A DNA stretch of 64,000 nucleotides from Cellulosimicrobium protaetiae (GTDB lineage Bacteria; Actinomycetota; Actinomycetes; Actinomycetales; Cellulomonadaceae), in contig NZ_CP052757.1 of NCBI RefSeq assembly GCF_009708005.2, positions 2,542,001 through 2,606,000 of the forward strand, in the 5' to 3' direction. The notes below the pieces were generated by a model, which had not been told where the DNA came from, did no database searches, and saw nothing but the letters and a program-made list of their open reading frames with translations. Numbering within the stretch: position 1 is the first letter of the stretch; each line of letters begins with the position of its first letter. The translations under genes were made by a program, and so were the position numbers. Of this stretch, positions 17,501 to 24,625 are shown piece after piece.

Positions 17501-18349
17501 GCGTTCGGGCCGGAGCCCGACCTCACGCTCGCGGTGCGGCTCGGGCTCGCGAGCGTGCGCGGGCTCGGCAAGGAGGCGGCCGAGCGGGTCGTCGCGGCGC
17601 GGGGGACGCCGGACGGAGACGTCGCGCGCCCGGCGGGCGAGGGTACGGGCGAGACAGGGGAGCGGCGGGCGTTCCGGGACCTGCGCGACCTCGTGCGGCG
17701 CGTCGACCTCACGACGGCCCAGCTCGAGGGGCTCGCGACCGCCGGGGCGACGGACTGCCTCGGTGTGACGCGGCGCGAGGCGCTGTGGGCGGCCGGCGCG
17801 CTCGCGCAGGAGGGCCCCGGGACGCTGCCCGGCGTGAGCGTCGGGGTCGAGGCCCCGGCGCTGCCCGGCATGACCGACGTCGAGACCGCCGTCGCCGACG
17901 TGTGGGCCACGGGCGTGTCCGCCGACTCCTACCCGACGCAGTACGTGCGCGACGGCCTGACCGCGGCGGGGGTGCTCACCGTCGTCGGCGCGGTCGAGGT
18001 GTCGCGCGAGATCGAGCAGGTCGACGAGGCCGAGCGCGCGGCGGGCGAGGTCCCGGGGACGCGCCCGCACCCGTCGTCGCGCGTCGCGGTGGGCGGCGTC
18101 GTCACGCACCGCCAGCGTCCCGGTACCGCGGGGGGCGTGACGTTCCTGTCCCTCGAGGACGAGACGGGCATCCTCAACGTCGTGTGCTCGCCCGGGCTGT
18201 GGCAGCGGTTCCGGAAGGTCGCGCGCGGGTCGGCGGCGCTCGTCGTGCGCGGGCGGCTCGAGCGGGCCGACGGCGCCACGAACCTCGTCGCGGAGCACCT
18301 CGCCCCGCTCTCGCTGCAGGTCGCGACGACGTCGCGCGACTTCCACTGA
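14588..18349 (+). CDS. dnaE2: error-prone DNA polymerase III alpha subunit DnaE2
   Basis: A 1253-residue C-family DNA polymerase, longer than the usual 1050-1150. Order: PHP domain ('AELHAHSAFSFLDGAS', H14 and H16), palm with the catalytic 'DIDVDIE' acids D418 and D420-D422 region, 'RPGPIQGGSVHPYINR', thumb and fingers ('PKESDQLRRAMGSKRS', 'GFPESHAYSFAFLVYASSWLK'), tandem HhH, and a C-terminal OB domain ('VVTHRQRPGTAGGVTFLSLEDETGILNVV'). It carries out lesion bypass and damage-induced mutagenesis with ImuA' and ImuB. Residues 521-605 or so are a Ser/Arg/Gly-rich insert before 'AVLDLADRMLRLPRHLGIHSGGMV', unlike the conserved core. Third gene of the SOS operon. Confidence 0.95.
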   Translation: MTDRTTGPRYAELHAHSAFSFLDGASHPEELAAEGARLGLSALAVTDHDGLYGVVRFAEAARKVGLPTIFGAELHLPVVDDGRTPAGLPVLDPPTGVPDPRSTHLLVLARGAQGYRHLSSAIATAHLATGTKGAARYDLDALGAQGAGEWLVLTGCRKGSVRRALVTAGRAAARRELDRLVAVFGADNVAVEITATDDPRDADLHAALADLAADARLPLVATTAAHYASPRDADLAGALAAVRARSSLDDLDGWLPGAPTTHLRSAAEMLARHHRYPQAVVTAAALGDECAFDLHLVAPDLPPYPVPDGHTEATWLRELVRRGGENRYGPRGQEKITGAWAQIDHELRVIEDLHFPGYFLVVYDLVEFCRVNGILAQGRGSAANSAVCYALGITAVDAVKHGLLFERFLAPERDGPPDIDVDIESGRREEVIQHVYGKFGRTHAAQVANVISYRPKSAVRDAARALGYDVGQADAWSKSIERWGSLRGPDPSSPAADRKAKEVAIATKTAEKDAEKARLWGPHEVGSAGREVGSSRTGTSRVAASRDERPHTGHRGDWSPDLSGRGGRVVDPLAVDEGEVVRADDTHDVVPAHRPPSAAQEGEIPDAVLDLADRMLRLPRHLGIHSGGMVMCDRPVIEVCPVEWARMEGRTVLQWDKEDCADAGLVKFDLLGLGMLTALRIGFDLVERHEGGPRLALHTLPEDDPAVYDLLCAADTVGVFQVESRAQMATLPRLRPRTFYDIVIEVALIRPGPIQGGSVHPYINRARGREEVTFLHPLLEKSLGKTLGVPLFQEQLMQMAIDVAGFSPKESDQLRRAMGSKRSVERMEELRGRLMDGMREKGVTDPAVREEIYDKLKAFADFGFPESHAYSFAFLVYASSWLKVHHPAAFYAGLLAAQPMGFYSPQSLVADARRHGVTVLRPDVNASDVEATIERLPAGHAAAPTDHAGTDHEDARTGSNRMLGGEVRIDTAFGPEPDLTLAVRLGLASVRGLGKEAAERVVAARGTPDGDVARPAGEGTGETGERRAFRDLRDLVRRVDLTTAQLEGLATAGATDCLGVTRREALWAAGALAQEGPGTLPGVSVGVEAPALPGMTDVETAVADVWATGVSADSYPTQYVRDGLTAAGVLTVVGAVEVSREIEQVDEAERAAGEVPGTRPHPSSRVAVGGVVTHRQRPGTAGGVTFLSLEDETGILNVVCSPGLWQRFRKVARGSAALVVRGRLERADGATNLVAEHLAPLSLQVATTSRDFH

Positions 18350-18431
18350 GCGGGCGGGACCACACCGCCGTATCAGCCTGCTCGCGCGCCGTCTCCCTCG
18401 TCGTAGGAGGACTCACGAGGAGGGCCGAGCG

Positions 18432-19049
18432 ATGGTTCCGGCGGCGCGCGACGCAGGACGCGGTGGACGACGAGGCAGAGCAGGCCGCGCGATCCTGGGG
18501 ATGCTGCTCGGACTGGCGGTCGCGTGCGCCTCGGCCTGCAGCTGGGGTGGTGAGGGCTCCCCGGGCAGCCCCACCTCGTCCGGCCCGAGCAGCGTCGCAC
18601 CGGACAGGGCCGACGTACGGACACCCGAGAGACCGTCCGGTGGCGGCCGCGGAGGGTCGCCCGTCCAGATGGCGACTGCGGCCCAGGAACTCGGTAACCC
18701 GTTCCTCGACGTGCGCGGGCGGTTCGTCGCCGAGATGACGACCAACTGCGGCGGGACACTCTGCGTGACGGTCGAGTCCGCACCGCGCGAGGCCGACAAC
18801 ACGTGCGGCTACGCGGGGTCCGACCCGCCTTGGCGTGACGGAGGCTTCACGATCCCGCGCGGCTCGACCGTCGTGCTGCTCGCGGACTGCGGCACCGCCA
18901 CGGGCGGATCAGGAGGAGCCGAGGAGCCCGAGACCGAGACCGGCACGGAGACGGGCGGCGAGAGCGACGGCGCGGACGTCCCGGGTGACGAAGGTGCAGA
19001 CCCGGGTCGCGAGGGCGGAGGTGCCGAAGAGACGGGTGGCGCGCCATGA
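18432..19049 (+). CDS. putative lipoprotein of unknown function
   Basis: A 205-residue protein. Residues 1-36 form a basic then hydrophobic signal ending 'VACASACS', a plausible lipobox with Cys36 or so lipidated. The folded part, roughly residues 85-155, has four or five Cys ('NCGGTLCVTV', 'NTCGYAG', 'LADCG'), so disulfides are likely. The rest is Gly/Ser/Pro-rich before it and Glu/Thr/Gly-rich after it, probably disordered. GAGGAGGG lies seven bases before the ATG. Its stop overlaps the next start as ATGA, so it is coupled to the membrane protein that follows. I do not recognise the family. Confidence 0.7.
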   Translation: MVPAARDAGRGGRRGRAGRAILGMLLGLAVACASACSWGGEGSPGSPTSSGPSSVAPDRADVRTPERPSGGGRGGSPVQMATAAQELGNPFLDVRGRFVAEMTTNCGGTLCVTVESAPREADNTCGYAGSDPPWRDGGFTIPRGSTVVLLADCGTATGGSGGAEEPETETGTETGGESDGADVPGDEGADPGREGGGAEETGGAP

Positions 19050-20025
19050 TCGACAGCGACCGTAGGCCCGTCACGAAGGACGAGCCGCGCACGGAGGACC
19101 CGAGGTCGGACGTGCCGCGCCTCGCTCGGATCGCGACCGAGATCGTGGCACCCGCAGGCCTGATCGCCGGGCTGCTCTACTTCTTCGGCCGGCAGCGAGC
19201 CATGTCTTCTACTACTACTTCGGCGTGGACGTCACGTCCCTGCAGCTCACGTCGACGGACTACATGGTCCAGGCGCAGGACGGGCTCCTGCTGCCGCTCG
19301 CCGCGGTGGCGACCGCCGTGCTCGTGTCCCTGTGGGCGCGGGGCGGATCGACCCGCGCTCCCGGAGCACGGCGGCCCGGTCCGCGTGCGCTCCTCGCGAT
19401 CGGCGCGGTCGGGACGGTGCTCGTCGTGTTCGGGCTGTTCCAGGCGATCTGGCCCGGGACCGGTCTCGCCGACGGCGTCCCGAGCTGGGTCGCGCCGGTG
19501 TGCCTCGCGCTCGGGGTCCTGGCGCTCGTCGCCGTCGTGCAGACGTGGCGTTCGGAGCTGCGACGGACCCGGCCCGAGTGGCGGACGCCGTCCGTCGGGG
19601 CACGCCTCGCCGAGTGGGCGGCGGTCTTCACGCTCGTCGCGGTGTCGCTCTTCTGGGCGGTGGCGAACTACTCCGCGGAGGTGGGGGAGAGCCGCGGACG
19701 CCAGTTCGAGGCGGAGCTCGCGGACTATCCCGGGGTCGTGGTCCGGAGCACCGCCGACCTCCAGCTCGTCGCGCCGGGGGTGACCGCGAGCCGGTGCGGA
19801 CCCGACGGGACGGCCTTCCGTCACCGGTACGACGGCCTCGTGCTCCTGCAGCAGGCGGGTGGTACCTACTTCCTCGTCCCACGGGACTGGGGGCGCGAGG
19901 CGGCGGACTCCGCGGTCCTGGCCGTACCGGTCGGGGACGGGGTGCGTCTCGACTACCTCCCGCCGGGAGCCGACGGCACCGCGCCGCGCTCGGGCCCGCT
20001 CGTCGCCGAGGGCAGCGCGTGCTGA
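19046..20025 (+). pseudogene. frameshifted integral membrane protein gene (unknown function)
   Basis: The first frame starts with ATG at 19046 and reads 'LARIATEIVAPAGLIAGLLYFFGRQRA' up to about 19200. From there the natural continuation is one frame back: HVFYYYFGVDVTSLQ, then 'YMVQAQDGLLLPLAAVATAVLVSLWA' and three further membrane segments, ending at 20025. Joining the two gives a protein of about 325 residues with some five transmembrane helices. The change equals one missing base near 19197-19203. It may be a real mutation or a sequencing error. If expressed in pieces, the downstream part could start at GTG 19225 inside the membrane-domain sequence. Function unknown; coupled to the lipoprotein gene before it. 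Confidence 0.65.
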
Positions 20026-20035
20026 GACGGACCCG

Positions 20036-20437
20036 TCAGGCGGCCAGCGGCGCGACGACGCAGACCTCGAACGTGTCGCGGGCACGGCGCAGCAGGTACC
20101 GGACCTCCTGCGCCTCCTGCTCGTTCGCGTACTCGTCGCGGTAGCTCCAGCGCACGCGCGCCCACACCAGCGCGTCGCCGACCTCCTCCACGTCCTCGAG
20201 GTGCGCGACGACACCCACGAGGCCGCGCTCGCGGAACCCGCGCTCGGTCTCGGTGGTCGACTCGCGCACGTCCTCCGGGTCGGCGAGGAGCACCGACCCG
20301 CTCGATCCGACCACGAGCGCCGGGAACGCGTAGCTCTCGCCGATCGTGTCGAGGTCGCCCGTCGAGAGCGCGACCCCGTAGGTCGTGAGGAACGTCTGGA
20401 CGTCGTCGGCGTCGAAGGACTCGGTGGAGGGCTGCAT
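20036..20437 (-). CDS. SnoaL/NTF2-like protein (DUF4440-type)
   Basis: A 133-residue cytoplasmic protein with an NTF2-like cone: 'DVQTFLTTYGVALSTGDLDTIGESYAFPALVV' is the helical start and the strands 'VVAHLEDVEEVGDALVWARVRWSYRD' and 'RYLLRRARDTFEVCVV' complete the barrel. Such folds hold small ligands or form accessory dimers, and no catalytic residue set is recognisable. GGGAG lies just before the ATG. It is convergent with the frameshifted membrane protein gene, 10 bp apart. Function unknown. Confidence 0.75.
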   Translation of the reverse strand: MQPSTESFDADDVQTFLTTYGVALSTGDLDTIGESYAFPALVVGSSGSVLLADPEDVRESTTETERGFRERGLVGVVAHLEDVEEVGDALVWARVRWSYRDEYANEQEAQEVRYLLRRARDTFEVCVVAPLAA

Positions 20438-20497
20438 GCTCCCGTTCTACCCCGTCCGCCCGGCGTCGGCGCGGCCGGGCAGCCTCGTCCGCGTGCG

Positions 20498-21514
20498 TCA
20501 GGCGGGCAGGGCCGCGGCGATCTGCTCGATGAGCGCCAGGTCGGCGAGGATCGTCGCGTGCTCGACGCCGGCCCGGTCCGCGTCCTCGGGGGCCCTCGCC
20601 GCCGCGTGTGCGGTCACGCTCGTCGTCGCGCGGACCGCCGGCGCGAGGACCGCGAGCGCGTGCTCGACCACCGGGTCGAGGTAGTCGGCGTCGAGCACGA
20701 CCTCGGTCCGCTCGACACGGCCGGGCGTGCGCACGGCGACCGCGAACCCCGCGGCGGGGTGGGCGCCCGGGTCCAGGAGTCGCAGCCGGACGGCGACGCC
20801 GTCCAGCCGGGTCGTCGCGACGATCCCGTCCGCCGAGGTCGTCACCGCGGGCGGCGCCCACGCCGCGCCGGGTGCACCGCCGACGACGGCGCGCGCGGCC
20901 TCCACGACGTGGACGCCGAGGAAGAACAGCCCGTCGCGCTCGTCTCGCGGGTCGGCGGGGCCGGTCACCTCCACGACAGGCCCGGACGTCGCCGCCCCGT
21001 CCGGCGGCGTTCCTTGCGCGCCCGGGGCGACGGGGACAGCAGTCTCGACCGGTACGCCCGCCCCTGGCGTGCGACTACGGACCGCGGCGGCCAGGACGTC
21101 GTGCGCGGCTTCGACCTCGGGCGCGAACCGCAGCGCGGACGCCGTGGTCACGGCGGTGCCGCGGGCGCGGGCCACGTCGAGCGTGGCGCGCGCGTCGGCG
21201 ACCGACGCCGAGAACGGCTTGTCGACGAGCACCGGGACGCCCGCGCGCAGGAGCGTGCGGGCCGCGGCACCGTGGAGCCGGCCCGCACGGTGGGCGACGA
21301 TCGCGGCGTCGACCCGCCCGACGACGTCGGGCACGGTGAGCTCGCCGGCCGGCAGGGACAGCCCGCCCGCCGCGGCGAGCTCGGCTCGTCGGGCCGGCTC
21401 GCCCTCGACGAGCGCGACGACCCGCACGCCCGGCCAGCGCCGCTCGACCTCGACGAGCCGCACGTAGTGGTCGGCGTGGGACGAGTCGAGTCCGACGAGG
21501 GCGAGGCGCAGCAC
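20498..21514 (-). CDS. Gfo/Idh/MocA-family NAD(P)-dependent oxidoreductase
   Basis: A 338-residue protein starting with GTG. The Rossmann start is 'LRLALVGLDSSHADHYVRL', not the usual GxGxxG, followed by 'DAAIVAHRAGRLHGAAARTLLRAGVPVLVDKPFSASVADA', whose 'DKPF' replaces the common EKP Lys motif. The C-terminal alpha/beta domain shows 'FFLGVHVVEAARAVVGG', the typical H-x-x-(D/E) helix. Family members oxidise or reduce sugars and inositols; the substrate is not known here. The loop around residues 165-195 is unusually Pro/Gly-rich. It lies downstream of the RIO kinase gene on the same strand. Confidence 0.82.
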   Translation of the reverse strand: MLRLALVGLDSSHADHYVRLVEVERRWPGVRVVALVEGEPARRAELAAAGGLSLPAGELTVPDVVGRVDAAIVAHRAGRLHGAAARTLLRAGVPVLVDKPFSASVADARATLDVARARGTAVTTASALRFAPEVEAAHDVLAAAVRSRTPGAGVPVETAVPVAPGAQGTPPDGAATSGPVVEVTGPADPRDERDGLFFLGVHVVEAARAVVGGAPGAAWAPPAVTTSADGIVATTRLDGVAVRLRLLDPGAHPAAGFAVAVRTPGRVERTEVVLDADYLDPVVEHALAVLAPAVRATTSVTAHAAARAPEDADRAGVEHATILADLALIEQIAAALPA

Positions 21515-21602
21515 GCGGCGATCGTCCCACGCCTCGGCCCTCGTCCGGCCCTGCCCGGCGACCCGCCCGGCCGTTGCTCGGCGCTCGCCGGACGCGCCGC
21601 CG

Positions 21603-22541
21603 TCACCACGCCTCGGCGAGCAGGAGCGCGAAGAGCTCGTCGGCGTCGGTCTCCAGCCCGCGCGCCGCGAACCACGCGGCCATCGTGCGGCAGTCGCGCA
21701 GCAGGAGCTCGGTGCCGAACGGGTTGGCCACGAGGTCGACGACCTGCGGCAGGTCGATGACGACGAGCCGGTCGCCGTCCGCGAGGACGTTGTACGGCGA
21801 CAGGTCGCCGTGCGCGTAGCCGAGCCGGGCCAGCACCGCCATCCCGTCGCGGAGCTGGTCCCACCACGACGCGAGCAGGTCCGGGTCGGGACGCGTGCGC
21901 GCGAGCCGGGGCGCGGCCTCGTGCGCGACGCCGTCGGACGTCCCGACGAACTCCATGAGGATCTCGTTCCCGTCGATCTGCACGGGGTACGGGACGGGCG
22001 CCCCGGCCGACCACAGCTCGCCGAGGGCGGCGAACTCCGCCGCGGCCCACTGCCCTGCCGCGACCTGGCGGCCGTAGCGCGACTTGCGGTCGAGCGCGCG
22101 CCGGTCGCGCGTGCGGCGCACGCGGCGGTCCTCGGTGTAGACCGTGTCGCGCCGGAACGCGCGGTGGTCGAGGTCCCGGTAGCGCTTCGCGGCCAGCAGC
22201 GTGCGCTGTTCCGCATCGTCGGGCACGGCACGCTCGACGAGGAAGACGTCCGCCTCCTTGCCGGTCTTGAGCACGCCGAGCTCGGTGTCGACGGCCGCGT
22301 CGGCGGTGACGACCCAGTCGGGGCGCGGCTCCGGTCCGCGTTGTCCCTTCTCGACGGCGGACCACGTGGACCAGCGCTGGTCGTCGCCGAGCGCGGCGTC
22401 GAGGACGCCGGCCGTGGCCCCGGGATCGAGGTCGGTCGTGTCGTCACGGCGCCGCAGGCGGCGGGGCGGGGGAGTGCGGGGGTCTCCCGCGAACGTCGGC
22501 GGGAGGTGCGGGTCGGGGTACAGCAGGTCGTGCTCGGGCAC
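21603..22541 (-). CDS. RIO1-type atypical serine protein kinase
   Basis: A 312-residue kinase of the RIO family. It has a P-loop-like 'VLKTGKEADVFLVER', the ATP-binding Lys in 'LLAAKRYRDLDHRAFRRD', the hinge region 'GNEILMEFVG', the catalytic loop 'AHGDLSPYNVLAD' (HGDLSxxN) and the metal-binding 'VIDLPQVVD' in place of DFG. RIO kinases are known in archaea and eukaryotes for ribosome maturation. The bacterial role is little known. GTG 22541 follows AAGGAG by seven bases. The mRNA may start with a 19-codon reading frame about 100 bases upstream. Confidence 0.87.
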   Translation of the reverse strand: MPEHDLLYPDPHLPPTFAGDPRTPPPRRLRRRDDTTDLDPGATAGVLDAALGDDQRWSTWSAVEKGQRGPEPRPDWVVTADAAVDTELGVLKTGKEADVFLVERAVPDDAEQRTLLAAKRYRDLDHRAFRRDTVYTEDRRVRRTRDRRALDRKSRYGRQVAAGQWAAAEFAALGELWSAGAPVPYPVQIDGNEILMEFVGTSDGVAHEAAPRLARTRPDPDLLASWWDQLRDGMAVLARLGYAHGDLSPYNVLADGDRLVVIDLPQVVDLVANPFGTELLLRDCRTMAAWFAARGLETDADELFALLLAEAW

Positions 22542-22636
22542 GGGTGGGCTCCTTCGGGCGGGGAGCGCACGGCGCTGCCGCTGCCGCCTCGCGGGCGGCG
22601 GCGGGCGCGGACCGTCTCGGACGGTCGCCGACCGGC

Positions 22637-22696
22637 CTAGCGGCGGTCGGTGCTCCCGGGGGTGGTGGACACGCGAGCGTGGGTCGTCCAGCTCAT
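22637..22696 (-). CDS. possible 19-residue leader peptide upstream of the RIO kinase
   Basis: Reads MSWTTHARVSTTPGSTDRR. A near-ideal ribosome binding site (AAGGAGGA) stands four to five bases before the ATG, better than that of most genes here. Between its stop and the kinase start lie a 7-bp hairpin (22610-22626) and a GC-rich stem near 22584. This layout resembles attenuation or translational coupling. Ser, Thr and Arg make up most of it. There is no homology I know of, so the call rests on the ribosome binding site and position. Confidence 0.4.
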   Translation of the reverse strand: MSWTTHARVSTTPGSTDRR

Positions 22697-22810
22697 GGCG
22701 TTCCTCCTTCCTCCGGTGCCCGACGGCGCGGGCGACACTCCCGGACCGTCCCACCCGGGCGCGGGGCGGGGCAAGCGAATTACCGGGCCGGTCCCGTGTC
22801 CGTACCCGGC

Positions 22811-23638
22811 TCAGGCCGCCCCGGACGTCAGCGTCTGGATCGCCGACGCGACGCGCTCGTACGTGCCGTACGTGTCGAAGCCCATCTGGTCGAGCGCCGA
22901 CCACACGAACCCGACCGTCGCGTAGAGACCCACCGCCGTCGCGAGGATCCACTCGCGCACCGACCCGGTGTCGCCGAGCAGGGGGAGGGCGAAGCTGCCG
23001 CCGGGGCGCCACACGTCGTCGACGACGAGGGACTTTCGCACCCACCGCGGGGAGCGGAACTTGACCGGCCACAGGAGCGGTGCCCCGTTGGTCGTGAGGA
23101 CGTCGCCCAGGATGTGCACAGTGACGCCGATCCCGACCGCGACCGGGAGCCAGTTCCACTCCTCGGGCGAGAAGAGTGCGACGAGGGCCGCGACGGTGAG
23201 CGACGTGACCCACGGCATGAGCTTGCCGCGGCGCGTGAGCTTGAGCGCCTTGAGCGCGAGGGCGACGAGCAGGACCGCGAGGAGACCGCCGCCCACGTAG
23301 ACCGTGCCGAAGCTCTCCGTCTCGATCGTGACCAGGCCCACGAGCCACGCGAGCGCGGTGAACACCGCGATGCCGAGGAACGAGTGCGTGCCCTGCCGGT
23401 GACCGCCGGAGATGGCCTCGACCGCGTCGGACACCCACTCGCTCACGGGCGGCAACGAGTGCGCGAACGTGCCGTTGTGGTGGTCGGCGTCAGGGAGGAG
23501 CGCGGCGCCGGCGCACACGACGGCGCCCGTCATGACCCCGACGGACGACACGGGGTGCCAGCCGAGCGCGAACGGCGCCGTCGAGGTCACGGCGATCCAC
23601 GCTGCTGCACCGGTCGCGGCGTGGTTGGCACCCATCAT
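22811..23638 (-). CDS. membrane-bound metal-dependent hydrolase, YdjM/DUF457 type
   Basis: A 275-residue integral membrane protein. The N terminus 'MMGANHAATGAAAWIAV' and 'GAALLPDADHHNGTFAHSLPP' carry the His/Asp metal ligands of the family, and the second site is 'GTHSFLGIAVF'. 'LGDVLTTNGAPLLWPVKFRSPRW' is the late family motif. Five or six membrane helices. Family members such as YdjM and LexA-regulated homologues are membrane hydrolases of unknown substrate. CAGGAGA lies ten bases before the first ATG; the adjacent second ATG is equally possible. Two tandem GTCCGGAAC copies lie about 55 bp upstream of the start. Confidence 0.82.
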   Translation of the reverse strand: MMGANHAATGAAAWIAVTSTAPFALGWHPVSSVGVMTGAVVCAGAALLPDADHHNGTFAHSLPPVSEWVSDAVEAISGGHRQGTHSFLGIAVFTALAWLVGLVTIETESFGTVYVGGGLLAVLLVALALKALKLTRRGKLMPWVTSLTVAALVALFSPEEWNWLPVAVGIGVTVHILGDVLTTNGAPLLWPVKFRSPRWVRKSLVVDDVWRPGGSFALPLLGDTGSVREWILATAVGLYATVGFVWSALDQMGFDTYGTYERVASAIQTLTSGAA

Positions 23639-24000
23639 GGCGGCGGGGTCTCCTGTCGTCTGCCCGGCCGGTTCGTCGGCGTCGGGAGGTGTGTCCGGAA
23701 CGTCCGGAACCTTACCGGGTGCCGCCGACAGCCCCGGTCGTCCGTCCGGAAGGCTGGGATGGGCGCCCCGGTAGAAAAAGTGTGCCAAGCGGAGCGATCC
23801 TCCGGCCGGGACCGGGTCACCGAGCCCGGACGGGGGAGGTGGCCGCCTGTCGCGTCCGAAGTCTGCGCGCGAGCCGGAGATGCCACCGGGCGCGCAGGGC
23901 GCACGAGCTCCGCGACGGGCAGGAAAGCGTCGGCCGGCGGGTCCTCGGTCGGCCCGCGGAGCCTCGGCCGAAGAATTTCTGTCGAATTCAGGAAATGGGG
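23639..24000. other. intergenic region, no gene recognised
   Basis: It holds two tandem 9-base repeats GTCCGGAAC (23693-23710), which in minus orientation lie before the DUF457 gene and could be an operator. At 23969-23996 there is an A/T-rich stretch (AGAATTTC, GAATTCAGGAAAT), rare in this DNA and just before the promoter at 24001. I see no supported coding frame. Confidence 0.4.
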
Positions 24001-24029
24001 TTGTGCCGATCGGGAGAGGCGCGTACGGT
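24001..24029 (+). promoter_or_regulatory. candidate promoter of a short transcription unit
   Basis: TTGTGC at 24001-24006 and TACGGT at 24024-24029 are spaced by 17 bases, with an A/T-rich UP-like stretch just upstream. It would drive a transcript of about 240 bases ending at the terminator at 24272. Confidence 0.5.
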
Positions 24030-24091
24030 CTTCCTCGGTCGACGACATTCCGGTGCGTGGGCCACCCGACATGACCGAGAGGAGCAGTGCC

Positions 24092-24220
24092 GTGCGCGAA
24101 CCTGTCCAGCAGGACCGGCGACGTCCCGCGCTGCCCTGCGAGCGGCCGCGCGTCGTGCTGCCCGCGTATCTCAGCGTGTCCTCGCTCCTCGCCGGCGACC
24201 CCGGCGGTCCTGTCGTCTGA
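24092..24220 (+). CDS. possible 42-residue small protein of unknown function
   Basis: GTG follows GAGAGGAG by seven bases. The frame reads MREPVQQDRRRPALPCERP and then a less charged C-terminal half with 'VLPAYLSVSSLLAGD' before the stop. It has one Cys and a basic N-terminal half. An ATG at 24071 in the same frame has no ribosome binding site. It lies between a promoter-like pair and a textbook terminator, so the unit is surely transcribed if that promoter is real; whether it is translated or acts as a small RNA is open. No family recognised. Confidence 0.45.
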   Translation: MREPVQQDRRRPALPCERPRVVLPAYLSVSSLLAGDPGGPVV

Positions 24221-24237
24221 CCACAGCGTCGTACGAC

Positions 24238-24272
24238 AGGCCGTCCCGGACATCGCCGGGGCGGCCTTTTTT
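24238..24272 (+). terminator. rho-independent terminator
   Basis: A 12-pair stem (24238-24249 with 24256-24267, one T-G pair) with loop ACATCG is followed by a run of six T. It is the clearest T-tract terminator in the window. Confidence 0.9.
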
Positions 24273-24302
24273 CTTGTGCATGAATGCGCCCGTGACGGGG
24301 GT

Positions 24303-24356
24303 GCATTTGTCGTGCTGCCATTCTGCTCGATCGCCGTCGGCGCGCATTTGTCGTGC
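24303..24356 (+). repeat. 13-base direct repeat upstream of the tRNA genes
   Basis: GCATTTGTCGTGC occurs at 24303-24315 and 24344-24356, 41 bases apart. It lies in the leader between the terminator and tRNA-Arg. It may be a duplicated promoter part or a binding site. Confidence 0.6.
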
Positions 24357-24375
24357 GCCCGCGGTGAGAAGCACT

Positions 24376-24447
24376 GCCTTCGTGGTCCAACGGACACGAC
24401 GCCGCTCTACGGAAGCGGAGACGGGGGTTCGACTCCCTCCGAGGGCA
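24376..24447 (+). tRNA. tRNA-Arg (anticodon ACG)
   Basis: The cloverleaf folds by hand: acceptor GCCTTCG with CGAGGGC (one G-T pair), a 3-bp D stem GTC/GAC with A20 after GG, anticodon stem CCGCT/AGCGG with loop CTACGGA (anticodon at 24409-24411), and T arm GGGGG-TTCGACT-CCCTC. The discriminator is A and CCA is not fully encoded. A20 and the middle C of the anticodon are arginine identity elements. It differs from the common actinobacterial tRNA-Arg(ACG) in its D arm, so it may be an extra copy. Confidence 0.7.
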
Positions 24448-24491
24448 CCTGGACGCCTCGCGTCCCGTCTGCTCGACGTTAAGGAGCACCA

Positions 24492-24567
24492 GCGCGCGTA
24501 GCTCAGCGGACAGAGCGCCGGCTTCCGGAGCCGGGCGTCGGGGGTTCGAGTCCTCCCGCGCGCACCA
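24492..24567 (+). tRNA. tRNA-Arg (anticodon CCG)
   Basis: Acceptor GCGCGCG pairs perfectly with CGCGCGC. The D arm is GCTC-AGCGGACA-GAGC, the anticodon loop TTCCGGA gives CCG at 24525-24527, and the T arm is GGGGG-TTCGAGT-CCTCC. CCA is encoded at 24565-24567. It reads CGG codons, which are frequent in such GC-rich DNA. It ends 59 bases before rtcB. Confidence 0.92.
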
Positions 24568-24625
24568 GCGTCGCCCCGCCGGGGCTGCGCACGACCCAGC
24601 AGAACGACCCGAGGAGGTCAGCACC

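Noticed and set aside
14339-18346. A 1335-codon open frame antisense to imuB-dnaE2
   Set aside because: Very high third-position GC removes stop codons from the opposite strand. The translation is Arg/Gly/Val repeats without any domain, and dnaE2 is certain on the plus strand.
22544-24070. Plus-strand frame running through the RIO leader and DUF457 gene into the short unit at 24092
   Set aside because: It is antisense to two convincing minus-strand genes. Only its last 42 codons have their own ribosome binding site and terminator.
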